Of a stretch of 64,000 bases of DNA, positions 15,344 through 25,978 are shown piece by piece. The notes beneath the pieces are model-generated. The model was given only the letters and a program-made list of their open reading frames with translations. It was not told the DNA's origin and did not search any database. A program made the position numbers and the translations under genes. How positions within the stretch are numbered: the stretch's first letter is position 1; the number at the start of each line of letters is the position of its first letter. Origin of the DNA: Phenylobacterium soli (GTDB lineage Bacteria; Pseudomonadota; Alphaproteobacteria; Caulobacterales; Caulobacteraceae); NCBI RefSeq assembly GCF_003254475.1, contig NZ_QFYQ01000001.1, forward strand, positions 2,542,001 through 2,606,000, written 5' to 3'.

Positions 15344-16737
15344 CAGGCGACCCCCTCTTCTTCCACGGCCCGGGCCCCCGAGAGGCCCAGCGACTTCAGC
15401 TTCCGGTGCAGGGCCGAGCGCTCCATGCCGATGAAGGCGGCGGTCCGCGAGATATTGCCGGAGAAGCGCAGCATCTGGGCGTTCAGGTACTCGCGCTCGA
15501 AGACCTCGCGCGCCTCGCGGAGCGGCAGGGAGATGATCCGCTCGGCGCCCAGGCTCGTGGCCTGCTCGCTGACGGTCGCCTCGGCCGGCAGCATGTCGGC
15601 GCCGATGGCATCGCCGGCCTGGCCGGGGGCCAGGATCAGGATGCGTTCCACGTTATTGCGGAGCTGGCGAAGGTTGCCCGGCCAGGGGCGCACCTGCAGG
15701 GCGGCGATGGCGTCGTCCGCGAGCGTCCGCTTGGGAAGGCCGGAGGCTTCGCAGATCCGCTCGATGAAGTAGTCGACGAGCTCGGGGATGTCTTCGCGTC
15801 GCTCCGCCAGGCCCGGCACATTGATCGGCACGACGTTGAGGCGGTGGAACAGGTCCTCGCGGAAGCGGCCGGCGGCGATCTCCTCGCGCAGGTCACGCGA
15901 GGTGGACGAGATCACGCGCACGTCGACCTGGACGTCGGAGGTGCCGCCCACGCGGCGGAAGCGCTGCTCGACCAGGACCCGCAGGATGCGGCTCTGGGTC
16001 TCGCGCGGCATGTCGGCGACCTTGTCGAGGTAGAGCGTGCCGCCGTGGGCGCGCTCGAAGACCCCGATCTTGGCGGGGCGCCCACCCTCGCCTTCCTCAC
16101 CGAACAGCTCGACGTCGATCCGCTCCGGCGTCATCCCGGCCGCCGAGAGCACGACGAACTCGTTGCGCGCGCGATGGCCGGCGGCATGGATGAGCCGCGC
16201 CACCGTCTCCTTGCCCGAGCCCGGCGGGCCGGAGATCAGCACGCGACTGTTCGCGCCCGCCAGCTTGGCGATCATGTTGCGCAGCTGCTGGGCGGCCATG
16301 GACTTGCCCACCAGTCCCTCCGGCGTCAGCGCCTGCGCCCGCAGACGGCGGTTCTCGCGACGCAGGCTGGAGGTCTCGAGCGCCCGCTCGACGACCAGCA
16401 GCAGCCGGTCCGACTTGAAGGGCTTCTCGAGGAACTCATAGGCGCCGCGCTTGATGGCGCTGACCGCCGTCTCGATGTTGCCGTGGCCGGAGATCATGAT
16501 CACCGGCAGGTCCGCATCGAGCGTCTTCACCAGATCCAGCAGCTCGAGCCCGTCCATGCCGCCGCCGGCCATCCAGATGTCCAGGATGAGCAGGGCCGGC
16601 TTGCGCGCGCGGATCGCGGCGAGCGCGCTTTCCGAGTCGTTGGCGGTCCGCACCGCATAGCCTTCATCCGTGAGGATGCCGGCCACCAGCTCGCGGATGT
16701 CCGCCTCGTCATCGACCACAAGAACGTCAGACGCCAT
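15343..16737 (-). CDS. ntrX: Response regulator NtrX, without GAFTGA and with an altered Walker B
   Basis: A 464-aa NtrC-family regulator. The receiver domain has acidic D9/D10 and the phosphorylation site D53 (LILDIWMAGG). The AAA+ domain has Walker A GPPGSGKE (170-177). The sigma-54-contact loop GAFTGA is missing: the segment between ELFGEE and the Walker B strand is shortened. The Walker B motif reads LYLDKVADMP, with D238-K239 (codons GAC AAG, minus strand) where D-E is canonical. A C-terminal Fis-type helix-turn-helix ends near ERSALHRKLKSLGL. It is expected to bind DNA but not to activate sigma-54 in the normal way. It overlaps dat by one base and follows ntrY after nine bases. Confidence 0.93.
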   Translation of the reverse strand: MASDVLVVDDEADIRELVAGILTDEGYAVRTANDSESALAAIRARKPALLILDIWMAGGGMDGLELLDLVKTLDADLPVIMISGHGNIETAVSAIKRGAYEFLEKPFKSDRLLLVVERALETSSLRRENRRLRAQALTPEGLVGKSMAAQQLRNMIAKLAGANSRVLISGPPGSGKETVARLIHAAGHRARNEFVVLSAAGMTPERIDVELFGEEGEGGRPAKIGVFERAHGGTLYLDKVADMPRETQSRILRVLVEQRFRRVGGTSDVQVDVRVISSTSRDLREEIAAGRFREDLFHRLNVVPINVPGLAERREDIPELVDYFIERICEASGLPKRTLADDAIAALQVRPWPGNLRQLRNNVERILILAPGQAGDAIGADMLPAEATVSEQATSLGAERIISLPLREAREVFEREYLNAQMLRFSGNISRTAAFIGMERSALHRKLKSLGLSGARAVEEEGVA

Positions 16738-16746
16738 CGATCACCT

Positions 16747-18972
16747 TCAAGCCGTAGCGGTTTCGGTTGCGCTGTGCGGGCGCACGCGCGCGGCGGGGGG
16801 AATTCTGAGGACGGCCAGGGCGCCCTGCCCGTGGCGCGCATCGGCGAGTTCCAGCTCGCCGCCATGGTCCTCGAGGATGCGCTTGACGATCGCCAGGCCG
16901 AGGCCGGTGCCCTTCTCGCGGGTCGTCACGTAGGGTTCGGTCAGGCGGTCGCGGTCCTTGGACGGCAGGCCGACGCCATTGTCCTCGACCTCGAAGGTCA
17001 CGCCCGCCTCGTCGGCCATCAGCCGCGCGTGGACGAAGCCCTTCAGTTTCGGCTCGGCCGCCATCCGGGCGCCGACCGCCTCGGCGGCGTTCTTCAGCAC
17101 GTTGCCGAGCGCCTGGCTCAGCATCCGCTCGTCGGCCAGCACCTGCACGTGCGGAACCGGCTCCTCCAGCTCCACCGCGATCTCGGGACTGGCGACGCGT
17201 TGGGCGAACACCGCCGCCCGCAGCAGTTCGGCCGCGTCGTGCTCGGCGAACTTAGGCGTCGGCATGCGGGCGAAGGCGGAGAACTCGTCGACCATCCGGC
17301 CGATGTCGCCCACCTGGCGCACGATGGTGTCGGTGCAGCGGTCGAAGATCTCGACATCGTCCTCCGGCACCGCCTTGCGGTACTTCTTGCGCAGACGCTC
17401 GGCCGACAGCTGGATCGGCGTCAGCGGGTTCTTGATCTCGTGGGCGATGCGGCGGGCGACGTCGCGCCAGGCGGCGTTGCGCTGGGCGGCCACCAGACGG
17501 GTGATGTCATCGAAGGTCAGGACCAGGCCGCCTTCCGAGCGGCTGGCGTGGACCCGCAGGCGGCGGCTTTCCTTGCCGCGCACGACGTCCATCTCGGCCT
17601 CGCCGCGGCCCGTCCGGGAGGCGGTCTCCACCACCTCCTCAAATTCAGGCGCCGCATCGACGATCCGCCGGCCACGGCCATGGTCGCCTGGCAGGTCGAG
17701 CAGGCGCACCGCCTGCAGGTTGGCCGCCGAGATTCGCCCTCGCCCGTCGAGGCCGACGACGCCGGCGCTGACGCCCGCCAGCACCGTCTCGATGAACTGG
17801 CGCCGCTCCTCGGCCTCGACGCTGGCGCGCCGCAGAGCCTCCTGCTGGACCTGAAGATCGTGCGTCATGCTGTTGAACGCACGCGACAAAACCGCGATTT
17901 CCTCGGGATCCTTATCGGCGTCGACCCGGGCGGACAGGTCGCCGCCGGCCACCTTGCCCGCCGCCTGCACCAGGCGCGCGACCGGGCCGGAGATGGCGTT
18001 GGCCGACCACATGCCGAGCCACACGGCCCCCACCAGCACCAGCAGCGCCGTCTCGGCGTAGGAGAGCGCGAAAATGGTCTGGATGCGCTGCCGGTTCTGC
18101 GCCGCCTCGCGATAGGAGACGAGGCTGCCCTCGGCGTCGCGCAGGTGGGTGATGATCCCTCTTTCCAGCGGCCGGACCACATAGAGGTAGGCGTCCGGAT
18201 AGCCCCGCAGCCGGTAGACCGCACGCATCAGGTCGGTGGAATCGAAGGCCGGCACCGAGATGTCGCCCTCGTCGGCCGCCTTGAAGCTCGCCTCCGGCGG
18301 CACGAGGTAGGCCGGCGCGTCGGCGGTCTCGGCGCGCGCCAGGACGCGGCCGTCGCGGTCGATGAGATAGGCCGCCGGGAAGGCATGATAGGAGGCCAGC
18401 AGACCGAGGTAGTGGCCGAAGGTGATCGGGCTCGCCTGGAGCTGGGAGGCCTCGCGGTTGAGGTCCGCGCCCATCAGGGTCACGTGGTCGCCGATGTAGC
18501 GCTTCTGGTCCTCGACATAGGACCGGGCGACGGTCGCGGAGTTCTCCACGACGGTCTGCACCCGCTGGCTGAACCAGTTCTCCACCCCACGGCTCACCAG
18601 CACGCCATAGAACAGGGCCACGACCACGGCCGGCGCCACGGCGGCGAGGGCGAACAAGGTGACGAATCGCAGGTGCAGGCGCGCGCCCGCGTCGCTCTCC
18701 CGCGCCGCCAGCAGGGCGGCGAAGCGCAGGGCCACGATGGTGGTCAGCGCCAGGATCAGGATGAGATTGAAGCCGAGGACGGTGAGGATCAGCTCGCTGG
18801 CCGGGCCGATCGGCCCCGTCTCGGGCGGCGAGGCCGCCAGCAGGATGGCAAGCCCGGTGAGTCCGGCCGCCACGCCGTAGCCGCAGCCCAGAACGACCCG
18901 CGAGCGGAGCGCCTGGCGGAACTTGCCCGCCATCGTTCCGCCGCCAGGAATGTACTGAGTGAGCGACGCCAT
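16747..18972 (-). CDS. ntrY: Membrane sensor histidine kinase NtrY
   Basis: A 741-aa sensor kinase. Four N-terminal helices flank a periplasmic region, then HAMP (LVQAAGKVAGGDLSARVD), PAS (SVEAEERRQFIETVL) and a histidine-kinase core. The phospho-acceptor His is in [21 protein letters not shown]. The ATP-binding boxes are NVLKNAAEAV (N), VEDNGVGLP (G1) and EKGTGLGLAIVKRI (G2). It pairs with NtrX in the same operon and may sense redox or nitrogen status at the membrane. The start at 18972 gives a short cytoplasmic N-terminus. A 59-base gap separates it from ntrC. Confidence 0.93.
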   Translation of the reverse strand: MASLTQYIPGGGTMAGKFRQALRSRVVLGCGYGVAAGLTGLAILLAASPPETGPIGPASELILTVLGFNLILILALTTIVALRFAALLAARESDAGARLHLRFVTLFALAAVAPAVVVALFYGVLVSRGVENWFSQRVQTVVENSATVARSYVEDQKRYIGDHVTLMGADLNREASQLQASPITFGHYLGLLASYHAFPAAYLIDRDGRVLARAETADAPAYLVPPEASFKAADEGDISVPAFDSTDLMRAVYRLRGYPDAYLYVVRPLERGIITHLRDAEGSLVSYREAAQNRQRIQTIFALSYAETALLVLVGAVWLGMWSANAISGPVARLVQAAGKVAGGDLSARVDADKDPEEIAVLSRAFNSMTHDLQVQQEALRRASVEAEERRQFIETVLAGVSAGVVGLDGRGRISAANLQAVRLLDLPGDHGRGRRIVDAAPEFEEVVETASRTGRGEAEMDVVRGKESRRLRVHASRSEGGLVLTFDDITRLVAAQRNAAWRDVARRIAHEIKNPLTPIQLSAERLRKKYRKAVPEDDVEIFDRCTDTIVRQVGDIGRMVDEFSAFARMPTPKFAEHDAAELLRAAVFAQRVASPEIAVELEEPVPHVQVLADERMLSQALGNVLKNAAEAVGARMAAEPKLKGFVHARLMADEAGVTFEVEDNGVGLPSKDRDRLTEPYVTTREKGTGLGLAIVKRILEDHGGELELADARHGQGALAVLRIPPAARVRPHSATETATA

Positions 18973-19031
18973 GAGACGCCGCAGCCTACGGGACTGTGCT
19001 CCAAACTCAACAGTGTTGTTGCGCTAAAGCG

Positions 19032-20449
<1,418 letters not shown>

Positions 20450-20453
<4 letters not shown>

Positions 20454-21568
20454 GCTTGGACGTCCCCTTCGGATGCGATCGGGAGCAGCACGCGGAAGAC
20501 GGTGCGCCCCGGTTCTGACTCGAAATCGATCAGACCCCCGTGGGCGGCCACAAGCTTGGCGACCAGCGCCAGGCCCAATCCGGCCCCGTTGACCTTGGAA
20601 GTGACAAATGGCTGGAAAAGGTGCTCGCGAAGATGCGCCGGCACGCCAGGGCCGTTGTCCTGGATGCGAACCTCTAGCGGCGCGCCGCGCAGATCCTGGC
20701 CTCGGGTGGAGCGCACCCTGACGCCGTGGCGATAGGCGGTGAAGATCGAGATCTCGCCGCGCCCGTCCCCTCGCCCGTGCGCCGCTTCGGCGGCGTTCTT
20801 CACGAGGTTCAGGAAGATCTGAATGAGCTGGTCCTCGTCGCCGAGCGCTGGCGGCAGGGACGGGTCGTAGCTTTCGCGCAGGATCAGGCCGTCGGCGACG
20901 CCGTTGGCGGCGAGCGCCCGCACACGATCGAGCACCTGGTGGATGTTGACCGCCGCGATGTCCGGCAGGACGTCCTCGGAGAATTCCTCCATGCGATCGA
21001 CGAGGCGCGCGACGCGATCGGTCTCGTCGACGATGAGCTGGGCGAGCGGCGCGTCCTCGGCCTTGGCGCCGGACTTCAGGAGCTGAGCCGCCCCGCGGAT
21101 GCCGGCGAGCGGGTTCTTGATCTCGTGGGCCAGCATGCGGCCCAGCCCCATCACCGAGCTGAGGCCAACGGCGTCCGCCCCGCCCCGTTCGACGCCGAGG
21201 CCGGACTTGAGCGTCAGCGTCAGAAGCACCGAGCCGTCGCCCAGCGGCGCGGCCGCACCGTCGGCTTCGAACGGCGGCAGGCCGAAGAGGCTAATCTCCA
21301 CCCCGCGTTCGCGCACCTTCACCCCTTCGGCGCGCGCCCGCTCCAACAGGGAGGCGAGCGCGGACCCCGGCGGCAGGGCCGAAAGGAAGCGGCCGCGCGC
21401 CAGCAGGCTGAGGCCATGTCCAAACAGAGCCTCGGCCGCCTCGTTGACCGCCACTAGGGCGCCGTCGGCGTTGACCACCATGGACGGATCGGGACTGAGG
21501 TCGAAGGCGGCGGCCTTCAACGCCTCGGCGGCAGGCCCATGGGCCTGGATGAGCGTGCGTGTGGTCAT
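20450..21568 (-). CDS. ntrB: Nitrogen sensor kinase NtrB (GlnL)
   Basis: A 372-aa cytoplasmic histidine kinase. A PAS domain (about residues 20-120) precedes [24 protein letters not shown], which holds the phospho-acceptor His. The ATP-binding core has VKNAAEAA (N box), IQDNGPGV (G1) and [14 protein letters not shown] (G2). NtrB is the PII-controlled partner of NtrC, acting as kinase under nitrogen limitation and as phosphatase when nitrogen is plentiful. It overlaps dusB upstream and ntrC downstream by four bases each (ATGA), so the three are tightly coupled. Confidence 0.95.
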
Positions 21569-22572
21569 GCGGCCAGTCGTCGTTCGGGGTCAGTCCAGAG
21601 CGCCGTCAGCTCGCGCTCGACGGCGCGGGGCTCCTCCAGGCGGCAGAGCTCGCTGCGCGCGGCGCGCCTAGCCTGGGCGTCGGCCGGCCACGGGGCCTGC
21701 TCGATGTAGGCGGCCAGGTGCTTGCGGAAGATCTTGAGGCCCAGGCGTTCGCCGTAGAAGTCCAGGCTGTCGCGGAAGTGCGAGAGCGCGATGGCGAGGC
21801 GGTCTTCGGCCTCCGGCGCCGCGAAGGTCCCGCCCGCCAGCTCGGCCTCGATCTGGGCCGCGATCCAGGGGCGGCCGTAGACGGCGCGCCCGACCATCAC
21901 CGCGTCGGCGCCCGAGGCCGCCAGCGCCGCCTTGGCGCTCGGCCCGTCGACGATGTCGCCGTTGACGATCACCGGGATCGAGACGGCTTCCTTCACCGGC
22001 CGCACGGCGCTCCAGTCGGCCGCGCCCTTGTAGAACTGGCAACGGGTGCGGCCATGGACGGTGACCGCCTTGACGCCGCAGGCCTGCGCCCGCTGGGCGA
22101 TCTCCGGCGCGTTCTTCGAGGCGTCGTCCCACCCCAGCCGCATCTTCACCGTCACCGGCACGTCGACCGCATCGACCGCGGCGGCCATCAGGCGCACCGC
22201 CAGGTCCGGCTCGCGCATCAGGGCCGAGCCGGAGAGGACGCCGGTCACTTCCTTGGCCGGGCAGCCGAAGTTGAGATCGATGATCTGGGCCCCTGCCCGG
22301 GCCGCCAGCCGCGCGCCTTCGGCGACGTGCGCCGGGTCGCGTCCGACCAGTTGCACCACCATCAACGGCAGGCCCTCTCCCACGGCGGCGCGGCGCACCA
22401 CGTCGGGGCGGCCCTTCGAGAACTCGGCGCAGGCGACCATTTCGGTGGCCACGTAGGCTGCGCCCAGACGGCTGGCGGCGCGGCGGAAGGGCAGATCGGA
22501 CACGCCGGTCATCGGGGCGATCCAGCATCGCCCGCCAACGTCAATTCCACCGATCTGAAGTGTTTTGCTCAT
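21565..22572 (-). CDS. dusB: tRNA-dihydrouridine synthase (NifR3 family)
   Basis: A 335-aa flavoenzyme that reduces specific uridines in tRNA. The N-terminal TIM barrel has [29 protein letters not shown] (the catalytic Cys follows in the conserved Cys-Pro) and [14 protein letters not shown], which binds FMN phosphate and tRNA. The C-terminus is a helical tRNA-binding domain. NifR3-type dus genes precede ntrB in many alphaproteobacteria and are the first gene of the ntr operon, as here. The start overlaps nothing upstream; ispDF diverges 90 bases away. Confidence 0.93.
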   Translation of the reverse strand: MSKTLQIGGIDVGGRCWIAPMTGVSDLPFRRAASRLGAAYVATEMVACAEFSKGRPDVVRRAAVGEGLPLMVVQLVGRDPAHVAEGARLAARAGAQIIDLNFGCPAKEVTGVLSGSALMREPDLAVRLMAAAVDAVDVPVTVKMRLGWDDASKNAPEIAQRAQACGVKAVTVHGRTRCQFYKGAADWSAVRPVKEAVSIPVIVNGDIVDGPSAKAALAASGADAVMVGRAVYGRPWIAAQIEAELAGGTFAAPEAEDRLAIALSHFRDSLDFYGERLGLKIFRKHLAAYIEQAPWPADAQARRAARSELCRLEEPRAVERELTALWTDPERRLAA

Positions 22573-22662
22573 TTTTCAGTCAATGGCCCCGCCGACTTTT
22601 TAGGCAATTTGTGCGGCGCCGTAAAGCTGGAAGAATGGCCGTTCGTTCCCTAAAAACAGGCC

Positions 22663-23808
22663 ATGAGCTTTTCGGCTGTGGTGGTCGCCGCCGGATCCGG
22701 TCTTCGCGCCGGCCCCGGGGAACCCAAAGTTTGGCGCACCTTAGGGGGCAAGCCGATCGTGCGCTGGTCCGTGGAGGGCCTGCTCTCCGCCGGCGCGCGC
22801 GACGTCGTCGTGGTCGTGGCGCGCGATCGACTCGGTCAAGTGGACGAGGCCTTGGTCGGACTGGAAGGCTGGAAAGCGGTCACCGGCGGTCGTACGCGCG
22901 CGGAGTCCGTGCAGGCGGGTCTCGCCGCAATCTCTGCGAGCCGGCAGCAGCCGGTGCTGATCCACGACGCCGCCCGGCCGTTCGTCACCCGCGAGCACGT
23001 CGGCCGCCTGCTGGCGGCGCTGGACGTGGCCGACGGGGCGGTGCCCGCCCTCCCCGTCGCCGACACCCTGAAACGCGGCGAAGGCCTGATCGACGAGACG
23101 GTGCCCCGCGCGGGGCTCTGGCGCGCCCAGACGCCCCAGGCCTTCCGTTCGGGCCGGCTGAAGGCCGCCTACCGCCGCTGGCCGGCGGGCGAGGAGCCGA
23201 CGGACGACGCCGCGGTGGTGGAGCGGGCCGGCGGCCACGTGGCCATGGTCCCCGGCGATCCGATGCTGATGAAGCTCACCTACCCGGAAGACTTCTTCAT
23301 GGCCGAGCAGCTGGCGGGCGCCCGGCGCGTCGTGCGGACGGGGTTCGGCGTCGACGCCCACCGCTTCGGTCCAGGCGACGTGGTGTGGCTGTGCGGCATC
23401 CGCATCGAACACGACCTCGGCCTCGTCGGCCATTCGGACGCCGATTGCGGGCTGCACGCCCTGACCGACGCCGTGCTCGGCGCCATCGCCGCCGCCGACA
23501 TCGGCGAGCACTTCCCCCCGTCGGATCCGCGCTGGAAGGGCGCCTCCTCCGACCAGTTCCTGGCCCATGCGGTTTCGCTGGTCGGGGCCCAGGGCGGGCG
23601 CATCCTCAATGCGGACGTGACCCTGATCTGCGAACGTCCCAAGATCCGACCGCACCGCGACGCCATGCGCGCCCGCATCGCCGAGTTGCTCGGCCTGCCG
23701 GTGGGCCGGGTGAGCGTGAAGGCCACGACAACCGAGGGCATGGGTTTCACCGGCCGGGAGGAAGGCTTGATGGCCCAGGCGGTGGTCACGGTGGAGACGC
23801 CCCTCTAG
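22663..23808 (+). CDS. ispDF: Fused IspD-IspF enzyme
   Basis: A 381-aa bifunctional enzyme of the MEP isoprenoid pathway. Residues 1-225 are IspD (MEP cytidylyltransferase): VVVAAGSGLRAG and the K/R-rich CTP site, then IHDAARPFVT. The C-terminal 155 residues are IspF (MEcPP synthase): VRTGFGVDAHRF with the metal Asp-His, HSDADCGLHALTDAVLG and the late EGMGFTGREEG. The fusion is typical of many alphaproteobacteria, although IspD and IspF catalyse non-consecutive steps with IspE between them. Its promoter lies in the 90-base divergent gap with dusB. Confidence 0.95.
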   Translation: MSFSAVVVAAGSGLRAGPGEPKVWRTLGGKPIVRWSVEGLLSAGARDVVVVVARDRLGQVDEALVGLEGWKAVTGGRTRAESVQAGLAAISASRQQPVLIHDAARPFVTREHVGRLLAALDVADGAVPALPVADTLKRGEGLIDETVPRAGLWRAQTPQAFRSGRLKAAYRRWPAGEEPTDDAAVVERAGGHVAMVPGDPMLMKLTYPEDFFMAEQLAGARRVVRTGFGVDAHRFGPGDVVWLCGIRIEHDLGLVGHSDADCGLHALTDAVLGAIAAADIGEHFPPSDPRWKGASSDQFLAHAVSLVGAQGGRILNADVTLICERPKIRPHRDAMRARIAELLGLPVGRVSVKATTTEGMGFTGREEGLMAQAVVTVETPL

Positions 23809-23849
23809 GGGCGGCGATCGAAGTGTCTTGAAGCGCGGCCGCGAGCGGT

Positions 23850-23868
23850 GCTCTGGTCGGCGCAGAGC
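23850..23868 (+). terminator. 6-bp hairpin between ispDF and pncC
   Basis: GCTCTG and CAGAGC form a perfect stem around the loop GTCGGCG, 42 bases after the ispDF stop and 24 bases before the pncC start. No T-run follows. It could end ispDF transcription or shape the pncC leader. Confidence 0.35.
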
Positions 23869-23891
23869 CAAATCCAGGGAGTGCCAGCCGC

Positions 23892-24383
23892 ATGTTTCCG
23901 CTCGAGATCGTCACCCTCGCCCGGCTCCTGGTGGACGAGGCCCGCGAGCGGTCCCTGCGCATCGTGACCGCCGAGAGCTGCACGGGCGGGCTCGTGGCCG
24001 GCGCCATCTGCCAGGTGGCCGGAGCGTCCGACGTCTTCGAGCGCGGCTTCGTTTCCTACTCCAACCGCGCCAAGCAGGAGCTCCTGGGCGTGCCGGGCGA
24101 CCTGATCGCCGATCTGGGCGCCGTGTCCGAGCCGGTGGCGCGGATGATGGCCGAGGGCGCGCTGGAAAACTCCAACGCCCATGTGGCGGTGGCCATCACC
24201 GGCATCGCCGGCCCCGGCGGCGGCACGCCGATGAAGCCGGTTGGGACGGTCCACATCGCCACCGCCCGCGCCAACCAGGCGCTGATGCACAAGCAGGAGT
24301 TCTTCGAGTTCGAGACCCGCGAGGAGATCCAGCTCGGGGCGGTCCAGTCGGCCCTGCAGATGCTCAGGGACCGGATGGTCTAG
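23892..24383 (+). CDS. pncC: Nicotinamide-nucleotide amidase (CinA C-terminal domain)
   Basis: A 163-aa protein that matches the C-terminal amidase domain of Cin[15 protein letters not shown] holds the catalytic Ser, [13 protein letters not shown] and [14 protein letters not shown] complete the family core, and PVGTVHIA follows. The N-terminal MoaB-like domain of full-length CinA is absent, which is common in proteobacteria. It should deamidate NMN to NaMN and so recycle pyridine nucleotides. It converges on the Coq10-like gene with a shared CTAG containing both stop codons (24380-24383). Confidence 0.9.
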   Translation: MFPLEIVTLARLLVDEARERSLRIVTAESCTGGLVAGAICQVAGASDVFERGFVSYSNRAKQELLGVPGDLIADLGAVSEPVARMMAEGALENSNAHVAVAITGIAGPGGGTPMKPVGTVHIATARANQALMHKQEFFEFETREEIQLGAVQSALQMLRDRMV

Positions 24384-24847
24384 GCCGCGCCCTTCTCGGC
24401 CTCGCCATAGAGGCTCTTCGCCCGGTCCTCGAAGCAGCTCATCAGCCGGTCGACGGCATGGCTGAAGTTGGCGGTCAGCAGGGCCTCCAGCAGCCGCGAC
24501 TTGAACTGAAAGTCGATGTCGAACTCCACGCGGGTACAGCCGTGGCCCGCGTCCAGGAACCGCCAGCGGTTCTCCAGCTTCCTGAACGGCCCCGACAGCA
24601 GGCTGACGTCGATCTGGCGATTCTGCGCGTCGCGGCGCACGCGGGTGGCGAAGCGCTCCTTCAGGAAGGCGAAGCCGACGCCGGCCTCCGCGTCCACCGC
24701 CTCGACGCCTTCGCTCAGATGGCGCTGGTTCCAGGTCCGCATCGAGGTCAGCCAGGGCACGAACTCCGGATAGGCCGCCACGTCGCCGACCAGCCGGAAG
24801 AGCTGGTCCGGCGTATAGGGCAACATCCTGGAGACGTGATGGCGCAC
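24380..24847 (-). CDS. RatA/Coq10-type START-like protein
   Basis: A 155-aa START/Bet v1-like domain protein. [26 protein letters not shown] is the family N-terminus, and [13 protein letters not shown] strands with a final amphipathic helix ([20 protein letters not shown]) close a lipid-binding cavity. Close relatives are mitochondrial Coq10, which helps ubiquinone synthesis, and RatA, reported to affect 70S association in E. coli. A quinone-binding role is more likely in this alphaproteobacterial context, but both remain open. It ends in the CTAG shared with pncC and lies six bases from lipA upstream. Confidence 0.8.
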   Translation of the reverse strand: MRHHVSRMLPYTPDQLFRLVGDVAAYPEFVPWLTSMRTWNQRHLSEGVEAVDAEAGVGFAFLKERFATRVRRDAQNRQIDVSLLSGPFRKLENRWRFLDAGHGCTRVEFDIDFQFKSRLLEALLTANFSHAVDRLMSCFEDRAKSLYGEAEKGAA

Positions 24848-24852
24848 CGCCC

Positions 24853-25815
24853 TCAGGCCGCCGCTTCCTTGGCCCGCCGTGCTTCCTGCAGGCGCGCGAA
24901 GTCCTCGCCGGCGTGGTGCGAGGAGCGTGTCAGCGGGCTCGCCGCCACCATCAGGAAGCCCTTGGCCCGGGCGATCTCCTCATAGGCGCGGAATTCGTCG
25001 GGGTGCACGAACCGGTCGATCGCTGCGTGCTTGCGGGTCGGCTGCAGGTACTGGCCGATGGTGATGAAGTCGACGCCGGCCGAGCGCATGTCGTCCATGA
25101 CCTGCATGACCTCCTCCTTCGTCTCGCCGAGACCCACCATAACGCCCGACTTGGTGAACTGGCTCGGATCGCGCTCCTTGACGCGCTCCAGCAGGCGCAG
25201 GGAGTGGTAGTAGCGCGCGCCGGGGCGGATCGAGAGATAGAGTCGCGGCACGGTCTCGAGGTTGTGGTTGAAGACGTCCGGCCTCGCGTCGATGACGCTC
25301 CCCACCGCGCTCAGCGGCTTGCGCAGGAAGTCCGGCGTGAGGATCTCGATCGTGGTTTGCGGCGAGGCCCCACGGATCGCCTCGATCACCTTGACGAACT
25401 GGACGGCGCCGCCGTCGGCCAGGTCGTCCCGGTCCACCGATGTGATGACGACGTGCTTCAGCGCCATCTTGGCCACCGCGTCCGCGACCCTTGCCGGCTC
25501 GTCGGCGTCCAGGGCCTCGGGCTTGCCGGTGGTGACGTTGCAGAATGCGCAGGCCCGGGTGCAGACCTCGCCCAGGATCATGAAGGTGGCGTGGCTCTTG
25601 TCCCAGCACTCGCCGATGTTGGGGCACGCCGCCTCCTCGCACACGGTGACGAGCTTGTGCTCCTTCACCAGGGCGCGGGTGGCGGAATACCCGGGTGAGC
25701 CCGGCGCCCGCACGCGCAGCCACTCGGGCTTGCGCAGCAGCGGGGTGTCCGGACGGTTCTGCTTCTCCGGGTGGCGCGGGCGGCGTTCGCCCAGATTGTC
25801 GATGACCACGGCCAT
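24853..25815 (-). CDS. lipA: Lipoyl synthase
   Basis: A 320-aa radical-SAM enzyme that inserts two sulfur atoms into octanoyl groups on E2 and GcvH proteins. The auxiliary cluster is in [13 protein letters not shown], the radical-SAM cluster is [10 protein letters not shown], and the C-terminal [10 protein letters not shown] carries the conserved Ser. I chose the ATG at 25815 (MAVVIDN...) because it aligns with the family N-terminus ([12 protein letters not shown]) and follows a TAGGG-like site. The reading extends 27 codons further upstream without a site. Its product modifies the lipoyl domains of pdhB and pdhC in this window. Confidence 0.95.
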   Translation of the reverse strand: MAVVIDNLGERRPRHPEKQNRPDTPLLRKPEWLRVRAPGSPGYSATRALVKEHKLVTVCEEAACPNIGECWDKSHATFMILGEVCTRACAFCNVTTGKPEALDADEPARVADAVAKMALKHVVITSVDRDDLADGGAVQFVKVIEAIRGASPQTTIEILTPDFLRKPLSAVGSVIDARPDVFNHNLETVPRLYLSIRPGARYYHSLRLLERVKERDPSQFTKSGVMVGLGETKEEVMQVMDDMRSAGVDFITIGQYLQPTRKHAAIDRFVHPDEFRAYEEIARAKGFLMVAASPLTRSSHHAGEDFARLQEARRAKEAAA

Positions 25816-25978
25816 GGGCCCTAGATCGTCGGTCGGGGCGTCCGGATCAAGCCGCGAATGCGCGCACAGGCCCTGCGAAGGCGCGCTGGCGCTCACGGAC
25901 TGTAACTTATCTTTTCAACCCCCTGGCCCATCGCTAGGCTCGCCGGCCAAACGATAACAGTTCGGGAGGCAGCGGCTC

